From the NCBI GenBank assembly GCA_023897205.1, contig JAHWDD010000009.1:434001-498000 (forward strand): a stretch of 64,000 nt of DNA, in the 5' to 3' direction. A program made the position numbers and the translations under genes. Shown one piece after another: positions 10,649 to 20,176 of the stretch. The stretch's first letter is position 1. Every line of letters starts with the position of its first letter. The DNA is from Exophiala sp. HKRS030. Its lineage: Eukaryota > Ascomycota > Eurotiomycetes > Chaetothyriales > Herpotrichiellaceae. A model generated the notes under the pieces. That model had not been told where the DNA came from, did no database searches, and was given only the letters and a program-made list of their open reading frames with translations.

Positions 10649-11866
10649 TTACTCTGCTACCATTTCAAGTATATCAAGCACTTGTTCTTTCTGAACTAAT
10701 GGAACGGCGTTTGTCTTCGCCCATATATCGGTCAGGGTGTTTACAGCAAGAGTATCAAAAAGATCCCTCGAAATGCCCACTTGCTTCAGCGTTCGCGGTA
10801 AGTTCAACGCTGAGACCAGAGCTTCGAGTATACTGGCAAGATCCTTCTGGCCACCAGAGACTAAAGACTCCAAGCCGGGGTCTTGTAGCAGGATTGCAGC
10901 CAGTTTCTGCTGCTGTTGGGCGTTTGCACCTTTCAAGGCGTTGTATCTGCACACGGCCGGAAGCAAGATACAGCTCGTTTCACCATGTGCCACTCCTATG
11001 GGGCCGAGCATATGGCCGATGGCGTGACTCCCGCCCTTCTCAGGAACGTACACGGTTGTCTTGACAGCTTCTACGGCTCCGAGCTGGGCATTGTGAATGG
11101 CGACCAGATTGGTAGGATCTTTGTGAAAAGCCAACAGCGCCGGAACTAGTAACTCGAGCCCCTCGATGGCTGTTTTGTCGCCCTTTTCGTTGGATTGGAG
11201 GGAGCATACAGTTTCCACACAATGGTCCATGGCTCTGACTCCGGAACCGAGAAAGAGGCGACTCGGTGTGGTTGCTGCGACTTCCGGGTCCAACACAACG
11301 ATACCGGGATTCTGAACAGGCGGAGTAAAAAGTACCTTCTGTCCAGTCTTGTTGTTAGTGGCACCCGCAAATGATGTGTACTCGCCTCCTGACAACGAAG
11401 TAGGTACTGCAATGGTCTTGATCGTGGGAGACTTGAGGCCGTCAAATCCAGGTGACCTACGATCTGCCAGCTTCGCCAGATCGTCCTCATGGCGAACTCC
11501 ATTCGCCAACGCCCATACTATCACCTTGACGGCGTCCGTCAGGCTTCCAGCTCCGATTGAAATGACGCAGTCAACTTCGAGAAATCGTATGTCATCCACA
11601 ACTTCAAGGATCTCGGACCAAAAAGTGTGAGGCTTCATGCCAATTCTCATTCCCACGACTTTGCCTCCTAGCGCTTGTTTCATTCGTTCTCTAACGTCGC
11701 TATTCTTTGTCAACGATGCCGATAGGAGCAAGAATATTCTCTTGCATTTCAGTGTCGACTCTACATGGTATTGACATGCTTCGGCATAAGGCAATCCGTA
11801 TGATATCAACGGAGCTGGTTGTTCCTTGGAGAATGGTTTAGTGATAAGCTGGTTTCCAGAAGCCAT
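10649..11866 (-). CDS. Iron-containing alcohol dehydrogenase family, maleylacetate-reductase-like
   Basis: A single exon of 405 residues covering the whole Fe-ADH fold. The dinucleotide-binding GAGSLTDAVK segment lies near residue 105, followed by PTSLSGGEYTSFAG. H281 and H294 (GGSHAIGHMLG...AHGETS) match two of the metal-binding histidines and H285 the conserved active-site one. H215 is also present, but the position that is Asp in metal-dependent members is R211 (GVRAMDH). Loss of that Asp is typical of the maleylacetate reductase branch, which works without iron. Such enzymes reduce maleylacetate to 3-oxoadipate in aromatic degradation, or act on other carbonyls. A cupin gene follows on the same strand upstream. 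Confidence 0.85.
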   Translation of the reverse strand: MASGNQLITKPFSKEQPAPLISYGLPYAEACQYHVESTLKCKRIFLLLSASLTKNSDVRERMKQALGGKVVGMRIGMKPHTFWSEILEVVDDIRFLEVDCVISIGAGSLTDAVKVIVWALANGVRHEDDLAKLADRRSPGFDGLKSPTIKTIAVPTSLSGGEYTSFAGATNNKTGQKVLFTPPVQNPGIVVLDPEVAATTPSRLFLGSGVRAMDHCVETVCSLQSNEKGDKTAIEGLELLVPALLAFHKDPTNLVAIHNAQLGAVEAVKTTVYVPEKGGSHAIGHMLGPIGVAHGETSCILLPAVCRYNALKGANAQQQQKLAAILLQDPGLESLVSGGQKDLASILEALVSALNLPRTLKQVGISRDLFDTLAVNTLTDIWAKTNAVPLVQKEQVLDILEMVAE

Positions 11867-12252
11867 GATTCAATGATACTGTTCGTGAGTCTTCCGTCCA
11901 CTCGATGAGCCAACGGAAAATGTCAGTGACTTAAAGTGCATTTAAACACTTACTTTACAAACAACCTAGATGATCCATGGTAGCCTTGCAGGATCCATGC
12001 ACAGGAAACTCCAGACGTGACCACGGCCCGCGGATTAGATCAAGAAGGGCCATTTTTCCACCAGGGTCCACTTTAACAAAGGAGACAGTACCGTCGTTCA
12101 CTCTCTCAGGTATTGCTTTGAAATCATTACTTTGGATATCATACAAATGTTCGAAACAATGAAAGACGATACGACGTGTACGGGTAGTCTAGCTCTGTCT
12201 TTGCCATTGGGCCGTTCTACTTAAGATGCATCGGACAAGTCTCAGAGAACCT
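11867..12252. other. Intergenic, oxidoreductase promoter to cupin 3' end
   Basis: A 386-base gap that must contain the promoter of the oxidoreductase. A minus-strand frame at 11955-12146 (63 codons) looks somewhat protein-like (SFVKVDPGGKMALLDLIRG), but has no recognised domain and no clear splice partner, so I do not call it. Confidence 0.35.
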
Positions 12253-12714
12253 TCATGCCGTCTTCTTCGCATATTCCTCCTCGGTCACCGGGTCATACCA
12301 ATCAATCCCGCCCAGAGAGACAGCCTCGTGTACCATGTAGCTGCCATCGTCCGCTCCGTGCCAGTGGATGCCTCCAGGTTGGCACCAAATGACGTCCCCG
12401 ACAGAGATGCGCTTGGGCTTTTGACCCTGGTCACAAACCCAGCCAGATCCGGCCGTGACTTTCAGGAGCTGTCCTTTGTCGTGTCGGTGCCAGTTCGTCC
12501 TGGCACCAGGCTGGAAATTGACGTTCACCACGGTGATATCGTCGCCGCTCTTCAGCATCGGATCCAACCAGACCTGCCCTACAAAGGTTCCAAAGGCTTC
12601 GGACGAGATCGAGGCTGCACCCTCGGCACGTCCATGTTGAGTGATGGGGGAGATTGGGGCTTTGATTGTCGTATCCCTCTTTTTGATAGAGACGTTGGAA
12701 GTGTACGATGACAT
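12253..12714 (-). CDS. Small cupin-domain protein, quercetin-dioxygenase-like
   Basis: A single exon of 153 residues forming one beta-barrel. The first cupin motif is visible as TNWHRHDKGQLLKVTAGSG, with two histidines and a glutamine where Glu is common. The second is WCQPGGIHWHGA. These residues bind a divalent metal in cupin dioxygenases, isomerases and decarboxylases. Related small cupins often sit in fungal and bacterial aromatic-acid or gamma-lactone catabolic clusters, next to reductases like the one at 10649. The exact reaction cannot be read. It is divergent from the MDR gene at 13270. Confidence 0.85.
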   Translation of the reverse strand: MSSYTSNVSIKKRDTTIKAPISPITQHGRAEGAASISSEAFGTFVGQVWLDPMLKSGDDITVVNVNFQPGARTNWHRHDKGQLLKVTAGSGWVCDQGQKPKRISVGDVIWCQPGGIHWHGADDGSYMVHEAVSLGGIDWYDPVTEEEYAKKTA

Positions 12715-13269
12715 CTTGTGACAGATTTCCGACTTGTAAAGCTGCTCGTCTTTGTTCGCTTGGGGGTGGAAAGCAATCTGGTGGCTTCTTTGAGTCCCGT
12801 GTGTGTTGTCAAGGGTCTGACAAATTCTTAGATCGTGTTCTTCTCAATTGATAAAGGTAACTCGGCTTAGCTTTTCTATGAGACGGCAATTTATACTTGC
12901 GATACATGGCTGTGAAGCACTCCTACAGTTCGTCAGTGATGGAGCGGTCCACTTCTCCTTTTCGGCCCGCGGCTTCATGTCAAGGTGGTTGACTAATAAG
13001 AGGGGCCCACTCCTCGCTTGTTCGCCTGAAACCAGGCTTGGAGATGGAAATCCTGCTGAACAATCAACAAGCTGTAAGCTCTCTCAGGACTACAGAGTAA
13101 GGCTGTTTCATGTTGTGCTCACAAATTCAGGCAGCCTTGTAGCGTAGTTTACACCAAATTCCAAGGCTATTAGTCAACACAAATTCGACTACGCTACCTT
13201 TCATCAGACTGTCAGCCAACCCAGATCGGCAAAAGGTAGAGAGGCTCGGCTATCGGTTCTACCATCGAT
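12715..13269. promoter_or_regulatory. Divergent promoter region, cupin / MDR oxidoreductase
   Basis: A 555-base divergent interval. I see no gene in it. It probably drives both flanking genes; no regulator site is clear by eye. Confidence 0.45.
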
Positions 13270-14443
13270 ATGTCTTCAGGTGTATGGGCAAGACCAAATA
13301 CCATGAAGGCCGTCGTGTTACGAGGTGCAAAGGCACTTGTCGAACGAGATCGGCCTCTTCCCAGGCTACGGGACGACTATGTCCTGGTTAAGACGGAAGC
13401 CGTTGCACTCAACCCGACAGACTGGAAGCACGTCAACGGTGGCCTTGGTGCAGAGGGAGGTTTGGTAGGATGTGACTTTTCTGGGGTGGTCAAAGAAATT
13501 GGACGAGCGGTGACGAAATCCTGGAAAGTCGGCGACCATATCTGCGGCGTGGCGCACGGGAGTAACAAGTACCAACCAGAAGATGGTGCCTTCGCCGAGT
13601 ATATCGTGGCAAAGGGAGACATTCAAATGAGGATCCCTGAGCATATGACTTTCGCCCAAGCAGCTACGATCGGTCTTGGGGCGACCACAGTCGGACAGGG
13701 TTTATATCAGCAAGCACTTCATCTCCCCCTGCCTCCACAAGCCCCACGGCAAAGACACGACAACAAAAATGTTTTGATCTATGGAGGCAGCACGGCTACC
13801 GGTGCCTTGGGAATTCAATATGCTCGATTGTAAGAATTTTCACCAGTTATCATCCGCAACGAGTGTCCCTAATAGCACGGATCCAAAAACTGATCTTGTA
13901 ACCCATAGGTCCGGATTCTCGGTCTACACAACTTGCTCGCCCAAGAACTTTGATTACGTGAAAAGCCTTGGTGCAATAGAAGCATTCGATTACAACGACG
14001 AAATCTCCATCTCCAGATTACGAGACCAGACAAAAGACAACGAACTCAGGTTGGCATGGGATACGATCGGTACACCAGCGAGTGCGGAATTTTGTATGAA
14101 GTCCCTGTCTACAAGATCGGACTGCAAATATGGGTGTATTTCTTATCCTCCAGTCCCAATATCTCGAGCGGACGTCAAAAATGTAGGCACACTAATGTAT
14201 TCTGTCTTTGGAGAGCCCTTTGAGAAAAGGGGAAACAATTTCCCGGCAAGTCCAGAGGATTTTGCTTTCACCAAGAGATTCATGGCCATAACGGAGGAAC
14301 TATTGGCTCAGGGACAGCTTCGGCCACATGCTGCCCTTGTAGGGAAGGACGGGTTGGAAGGTGTGCTGAAAGGTATGAAGGACATGAAGGATGGTAAAGT
14401 CAGCGGTCAAAAGTTGGTTTATCTTGTGGCTGATACGCCGTGA
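13270..14443 (+). CDS. MDR-superfamily enoyl-reductase-like oxidoreductase (LovC/ToxD type)
   Basis: Exons 13270-13829 and 13909-14443 (79-base intron, GTAAGA donor, CCCATAG acceptor) give 364 residues. The GroES-like N-terminal domain includes ALNPTDWKHVNG and GCDFSGVVKEIG. The cofactor-binding segment GGSTATGALGIQYA is typical of stand-alone trans-acting enoyl reductases and ToxD-like proteins, and the zinc-binding cysteines of true alcohol dehydrogenases are absent. It should be a cytosolic NADPH-dependent reductase of conjugated double bonds or carbonyls. No polyketide synthase lies in the window, so a trans-enoyl-reductase role is not supported here. An internal ATG at residue 12 (MKAVVLRG) is an alternative start. 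Confidence 0.9.
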
Positions 14444-14574
14444 CTCGATACCATGTCGAGACACTATCTTGCAAGAAAGGTTTGCGGTTCACTCCATGGT
14501 CCAACATAAGTCTCCTACTGCAAGTTATCTACCTCATGGCTAATGTGAAGCCATACTGCGGAGCAATCAAGGTT

Positions 14575-15594
14575 CTACACGTCCAAACTTAGTCTTGCTA
14601 GTCTTGTGAGGGAATACAGAAAAGGAAAACTCACTGTCGTCCGTGGGTCATCATTCGTCGTCTTGAAGATCTTCAAAGCTGCCTCGCCCATTGATGCTTC
14701 GATGCCAGTCTCCTTTGCCGCTTTCAGGGCCAACGACACATCTTTGACACACAGACGAGGTGCAAATGTCGGCCGAAATCCATTTGTAGAGGCTGATTTA
14801 GCATGAATGCCGGGGACTGGTTGAGCGTTGTCCATGACCCAAGAGTCACCACTCGACCCTTTGATGCACTTGTAAAGAGTCATCTTGTCCACTCCATGTT
14901 TGATGCCGAACGCCATGCCTTGTGCTGTCGTCACTATATTGCTCAGACCAATGTAATTGTTGACAGTTTTGCACACGAGGCCCGCACCGAGTTTCCCACA
15001 GAATGTGATTCGTTCCGGGGAACCCATTGAATTGAGAATTCCTTGAATGCGTCTCCGTTTCGGGTCCGAGTTATGTGCTCCCTCAAAGCCTACCATGAAT
15101 GACAAAGTCCCGGCTTCGGCGCCTGCAACGCCTCCAGAAACTGGCGTGTCGACATAGAGTCCCTGAGTGGCATCCATGATTGAGTGTCCAATGTCCTGCG
15201 AAACCTTGACTTCGATCGTACTACACTCCAACATCAAACGATCTGCAAATTTGCTGGCCGCTACGACTCCGTCTTGGGGGTCGAGGTAGACTTCCTTCAC
15301 GTTGCCGCCGTTTGGAATCATAGATATCACCGTCTGAGACTTCTCTGCCACCTCTCTCGCGGTCCGAGCAATTTGAATCGGACCAAACTGACCAAAGTTC
15401 TTCACAAACCGCTCACATGCTTCGGCAACGACATCAAAGACGTGTAGGGTTGTAGTTGGCGCCATCTTCTTGCGTATATTTCCAGCCATATGGTATCCCA
15501 TATTTCCGAGGCCTATTGGTGATTAGTTGGCCTTAGGGATCTAATTCGCTTCAATGGAATAGAACAAACCAATGAACCCAAAATCCCCTTCCAT
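14575..15594 (-). CDS. 3-hydroxyisobutyrate dehydrogenase-like beta-hydroxyacid dehydrogenase
   Basis: A first exon of only 25 bases, 15594-15570 (MEGDFGFIG), is joined across a 57-base intron to exon 15512 onward. This restores the family signature GFIGLGNMGYHMAGN. An upstream in-frame stop supports this start. Further landmarks are the NAD-domain MIPNGG, the substrate-binding DTPVSGGVAGAEAGTLSFMVG, and the catalytic lysine in GLVCKTVNNYIG. The enzyme should oxidise a 3-hydroxyacid with NAD(P), as in valine breakdown, although cluster members may act on other acids. The C-terminus is uncertain: a strong GTGAGT donor at 14634 lies inside the last frame, so the true end may differ from the unspliced stop at 14575. 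Confidence 0.88.
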
Positions 15595-16695
15595 CTTGAT
15601 GAATCGTTACCAAGGTACGAATCAGTCCTGGAGAATGTTCCCTCAATGCCACCGGTGTCTGTACAAGGCAAGTAATAAGGTCACAGCAATAAAACATACA
15701 ATTCCAAAAGACAAGAGAGATCTTGGACAGAGGTCAATGGTCTGCTTCTTCACTTCTATTTCCAAATATGTAAAAGACTCCTCTAAAGATTGTACATAGG
15801 ATTCGGCTGCATGATCTTATACGCTTGACACACGGAATATGTCAAACCACTTGATTCCCGGAGCAAGTCCTACGGTAGTCGGAGAAGGACAAGGCATAGA
15901 ATCCGTGTCAAGGAGCGTTGAATTTCCTGTCATGAAGCCGAAGTCGAGTGAGTGCGAAGTCACGTCTATGGTTGAACTGGGTTTGAACCCGATGTCTCGA
16001 TCTCTGGAGCGCCGAATAATTTACCATGGGCCGCGGTGAAGAGTTCAAGTCTTGCGAGTTCTAAGTGGAAGAAGACATCAACGATACAACATTTACTGGG
16101 AATACCCCAGTGAAGTTGACCTGTTCACTCGGCCCGCGGATCGGCACAGTCACCAAACCAGAACAGAACGTATTACTGAACATGCCGACAGTGCGATGAC
16201 GACGGCAGCACAACGATGCCCGGTTCTTCGGAATTCGATGTCATAAATGATTTTCTAGTTGGGGAGTAGATATCTCTCAATGCGAAATCCAAAGCGATCG
16301 AGATAGTGTCACTGACATTTCAGGAAGTATCCACTTTTGGTATAGAGTTGAGCTGTAATCGTATGCAATATGATGCATTCAGAAGACCCTTGGTAGTCAA
16401 ACATGCACACTCAACGACAGAGAGAAAGCCTTTGATCTTCTCGCTACAGAGGTAACTCCGCGGCTGTGAGATGATGCTGCTGACAATTGATACCCCAACA
16501 TAGTCGTGCCATCTTACAAATCCAGATGTTGGATTGAGCTCGACTACCATATGCAGACAATATTGACAACGCACTTTTCAGTCATACCTCAACGGTGGTC
16601 TGACTTGAAGACATTCTGAAATCATTCTGAGCCTTTCTGCCGTTACCCAACCACCATTTCGATACTTGCAAATATCATTGCCATCATAAAATAGA
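15595..16695. other. Divergent intergenic region, 1.1 kb
   Basis: It lies between the dehydrogenase (minus) and the DUF1330 gene (plus). Several frames of 40-65 codons are open on the minus strand. One ends near 15637 with a hydrophobic run (LLSFGIVCFIAVTLLLAL), but I could not join them into a spliced gene. It may hold promoters only, or a decayed gene. Confidence 0.35.
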
Positions 16696-17139
16696 ATGGC
16701 AAACACCAATGCCGAACACTACTTGGGTGACCTCGAGGCAGCCACCAAGGTCATCCCAGCGGACCAACCTTATGTCATGATGAACCTGATGAAGTTCAAG
16801 CCACACGCCACGTACAGCGCGGACTACCAAGGACCCAAATTAGGAGCGGCGCCAGGGAGGGAGGCGTACATCCAATATAAGAACATGTTCGTCCAGCGAG
16901 CAGGCGAGATGGGGCTGGATGTTTCCATCGTGTTCTTGGGCAAAGCACACACGCAGATCGTCGCGGTGCCAGAAGAAGGAGAAAGTTGGGATGTCGTCCT
17001 TTTGGTCAAGTTTGCGTCCTGGGCCGCTTTCAAGTCGGTCCTCCAAGACGAGAAGTACAACAGGGAAATTCAACCACATCGTGTCGCGGCGTTGCAGGAT
17101 TTTCGAAGCTTTTCCGTCACCGAAATGTCAGACTTTTAG
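16696..17139 (+). CDS. DUF1330-like small protein
   Basis: A single exon of 147 residues. The segment YVMMNLMKFKPHATY, then REAYIQYKNMF, a central LDVSIVFLGKAHTQIV strand and the closing SWDVVLLVKFASWAAFKSVL match the ferredoxin-like alpha/beta-barrel family DUF1330, related to dimeric alpha-beta barrel enzymes and binding proteins. No catalytic residues can be assigned with confidence. It is expected to be a cytosolic dimer. It is tail-to-tail with the metallo-beta-lactamase gene and may serve the same pathway. Confidence 0.75.
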   Translation: MANTNAEHYLGDLEAATKVIPADQPYVMMNLMKFKPHATYSADYQGPKLGAAPGREAYIQYKNMFVQRAGEMGLDVSIVFLGKAHTQIVAVPEEGESWDVVLLVKFASWAAFKSVLQDEKYNREIQPHRVAALQDFRSFSVTEMSDF

Positions 17140-17494
17140 AGGTTCATGACCGGATAAGTTGATGTTACAGTCCTAAAATGCTGCGGCCGTTCACTACTGA
17201 TCTACACGTTAGTTAATGAGCCTTACGGGGTTAGAGGATCTTTTAAGGGAGCAATCCTCGAACACACGTCCGAAGTACGTTTGCACACATGTATAAATTT
17301 ATACTCCAAGTTCTACATCACATACGATTTGAGCAAAAACTAGAAGGTGCCTATCGCTTGGTTGGAATCGCACATCTGTTGCGGACTTCTGATCATTGGA
17401 ATTACAAACTCACAGAGGTTGGGCACAGAAGCCTCCTTTTGGGTACAGTATTGTCAAATATTTAATCCAGATGGTACTTCTTCCCTTAGTGAAA
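17140..17494. other. Convergent intergenic region
   Basis: 355 bases between two convergent stop codons. Nothing is recognisable apart from presumed 3' ends of both transcripts. Confidence 0.4.
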
Positions 17495-18625
17495 CTATGC
17501 GGCTACATTTTCGACTGCAGCAACAAAATCCCTCAAAAACATCCAGCGGACATTCTCTGCCGCATTGGCCGCCTTCCAATTCTTCACCGTACCGTGTGGG
17601 AACCATTCCAAGCCACTCGCCTTGTCGAGGACGGTCGGGTCGTGGGCGATGATGACGAGGACATTGTCCGTCGCATCGAAGACCTGCATACGTTCCACGG
17701 AACGTTTGGCTTCTTGTAAATCGTGAGCAACATGTGTTGAGAGGTCATAGTAAGGATCGACCCCCTTTTTCCTGGGGTGAATGGCCTCGAAAAGGTGGCC
17801 CGGACAAACCGAAGCGTACTTGGACACGTGAGGAGACGGTGAGATTTCCGCAGGTAGAGGCAGGTACTCGGTGGGCCGGAACTCGCCGCCGTGATGAGCC
17901 GTATCGCCGCCCATGAAGATGAACGTGTCCTCGGGGTCGCCTTCCCGGGTGGAAGTGACTCGTGCCAGACCGCACGTGTGCCCGATGGCGTGTCCGGGGG
18001 CGTCGAGAAGGTAGAACGAACCGTCCCCGAAATGATCGATGGCTCTGAGGCCGCCAATCCTGAACCGAGACCGACCGTCAAAGTCCAGCTCTATGTGGTC
18101 CCGGTTCGCGAAATCAGAGCTCAAGAGAGGCGACTTTTCGTTCTCCGGGTAGGTAGGGAAAAAGGCCTCCCTGACACCGGGACCTGTGATCAAAGCCGTA
18201 CTAGGTGGGAACTGGCTCACGTCTCCCGTATGGTCGAAGTGCCAATGACTCCACACTACAGCTTCGATCGCGCCGCCCTTGACGTCGACCCCGTTCTCCT
18301 CGAGGACTTCGTTGACGTTCTTGGGGATGTGAAAGGCCCACCCCGGTCCGCTGATCAGGGACTGGACGGCAGGAGGGTGGCTCTGCCAATCTTTCCTCAG
18401 GCCCAAGTCGAACAAGATCTTCCGGCCTGAGGATACTTGTTCGACCAAGAAACTGACTGCCGGTACTGTCATCTGTGTGTGGCCATGGATGGGCGGGGTC
18501 ATGAATAGATCCGTGGGTGCCGTAACCCTGGCCGTGCCATCGATGATATGGACCTTGCACGAAGCTCCTGGAGGAGCGTTCAATGCCTCGGGTTTCTTGG
18601 CGGGATGAAGGAGTGACGGTGCCAT
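17495..18625 (-). CDS. Metallo-beta-lactamase-fold hydrolase, lactonase-like
   Basis: A single exon; from the ATG at 18625 (MAPSLLHP) it gives 376 residues. The frame is open 17 codons further upstream, but that stretch does not look family-like. The metal site is SHWHFDHTGD (H127, H129, D131, H132). The later DAPGHAIGHTCG histidines, GGDTAHHGGEF and the C-terminal VLVIIAHDP follow in order. This arrangement is that of MBL-fold lactonases and related hydrolases that bind two metals. Fungal relatives are often annotated as quorum-lactone lactonases or cluster-associated hydrolases. Opening a lactone would fit a catabolic block with a cupin and a maleylacetate-reductase-like enzyme, but the substrate is not shown. 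Confidence 0.88.
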   Translation of the reverse strand: MAPSLLHPAKKPEALNAPPGASCKVHIIDGTARVTAPTDLFMTPPIHGHTQMTVPAVSFLVEQVSSGRKILFDLGLRKDWQSHPPAVQSLISGPGWAFHIPKNVNEVLEENGVDVKGGAIEAVVWSHWHFDHTGDVSQFPPSTALITGPGVREAFFPTYPENEKSPLLSSDFANRDHIELDFDGRSRFRIGGLRAIDHFGDGSFYLLDAPGHAIGHTCGLARVTSTREGDPEDTFIFMGGDTAHHGGEFRPTEYLPLPAEISPSPHVSKYASVCPGHLFEAIHPRKKGVDPYYDLSTHVAHDLQEAKRSVERMQVFDATDNVLVIIAHDPTVLDKASGLEWFPHGTVKNWKAANAAENVRWMFLRDFVAAVENVAA

Positions 18626-18804
18626 TGTTCCGGAAATGTTTCTGTCGTAGGTCGATTTTCCGCCGAACTTTTTCAAGGTAAGGGAGTACTTATACTTTCT
18701 ATTTTCTAGACGTGATCATAACCTAAACAAGAGATTGCCGATCTTCAAGAACGCACAAGGGGATACATTGCCCGACTGTGATTTAAAATCAAGTATATTC
18801 GAAC

Positions 18805-20176
18805 TCAGGAGGAGACGTCACCCAAGTCGTCGTTTGCCTTGTTTCCCCGGCCGTAACCCCGTGGGGCAGAAACAATCTCTATGGCCATATCGAGGTCATA
18901 TTCCGCGGGCCGCACTCGATCGTCAAGCATCAAGATGCGTATTGCTTGTTCCACGGGCCGAAAGCGATCCGGAATAGTTAAATGACTGATCGTGGAGATC
19001 GACCGGCGTATTCGACTGTTATGGCGTATCAGACTGTCCTTCGTAGTGGTCAGTAATACGAGCCCGATAGAAACATGCTGACAGAGAAACACTCACCAGG
19101 AGGGGTAATTGATGCTCCTTTCTACTACGATCTGATATGGTAGAGAGCAATCCCTCACTTAGCGGGGTGTCAGACTCATCAATGCATCCCCATATGGCGC
19201 GGACTATTGCCAATCTCTCCCAACGCCCTTGCTGAATTGAATATATTGTAAGTATCTAATGTTCCTTCTACCAAGAGGATGAAGGACAGCACTGTATACT
19301 TGACAACTGAAGTTCAGCATAACTCAAATGATGCTTAATGAAAGTGAGGTTGCAGTTAAAAGCTATGCAATAGCCAGAAGCCGACACAAAATCCATCCTT
19401 CAGTCAATCTTTTGATCTGTTACGGTGTTGAACCGTTCAGGTTCCAAGTGACACTGCGAAGCTCATCAGATGTGAAAATCAGGTAAGCTTCTATTCTGGT
19501 CACTGGTAAACACTAATACCGGGTATTCTCGTGCACTACTGGGCCTTTCTTTCTGATTCAATTCAAATGTTCCCACCACTCGCAACAGGATTGTACTTGA
19601 ACTTGTTCGAAAGCGTGGCTTGGGGAAATAAATTTTGCTTGAATTGCCGCAGCACTAGTTGCTAATTGTTGCTTCCGCTCCGTTGTTGCTTGTCGAGCGC
19701 TCTCCGACTTTCTGAAGATCAATATTCTGTGTCTTCTCTTCGTCAAGTCTTTGCGAACTATTACGCAATTCGATAAGACCGCTTCTGGAAGGGTTTCCTG
19801 CTGGCCAGTAACAGCGCTCTGGCTTCTGGCAATTGCCACAGACGGGTTTAACCCCATCACAGCGCTTTCGGCTTGTGATGCATCGTCCACATCGCGGTCT
19901 TTCGACGTTGCTTCGACCCCAACTTGTTGCCCGACCAGAAAGATGTGTACAGACAGGTTGACTACCTTGTCCATGGGCTTCGGGTGAGTCAGCCTTATTT
20001 CAAGAGCCAACGTGTTTGAGCATATTCGATTCGGAAGCCAACAACGTACCTGGAATCTGTAGTTGCGGGCCATTTTGACAGTGATTTTTGGTCTCGTCAG
20101 AAAGACTGGATATTTCAGAGCTTTCCAGGCCCGGTGCACCTTGGGAGGTGGTCTCTGCACTCAAAGAGTCACTCAT
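18805..20176 (-). CDS. Zn2Cys6 transcription factor, middle exons unresolved
   Basis: Not visible as one open frame; recovered by splicing. Exon 1, 20176-20050 (starts MSDSLSAETT), ends at a strong GTACGT donor. A 72-base intron leads to 19977, and the frame continues to a stop at 19655. That frame encodes a C6 cluster (C72, C75, C82, C89, C92, C98; CGRCITSRKRC then CGNC) and the typical following CYWPAGNPSR. Downstream, exons 19231-19097 and 19038-18805 join in frame over a 58-base GTGAGT intron, giving WERLAIVRAIWGC...IRHNSRIRR and ending GDVSS. I infer that these belong to the same gene, but the splicing between 19655 and 19231 is not solved. A truncated 149-residue regulator plus an unrelated gene is the alternative. 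Confidence 0.6.

Noticed and set aside
11955..12146. 63-codon minus-strand frame between two genes
   Set aside because: No recognised domain and no clear start or splice context; kept only as a remark in the intergenic entry.
15637..15830. Minus-strand frame ending in a hydrophobic segment
   Set aside because: No convincing start or splice partner was found, and the end lies only about 40 bases before the next gene's ATG. A frame of this length is common by chance.
15975..16010. tRNA T-arm-like GGGTTTGAACCC
   Set aside because: No matching acceptor, D or anticodon arms at the right distance; probably chance.
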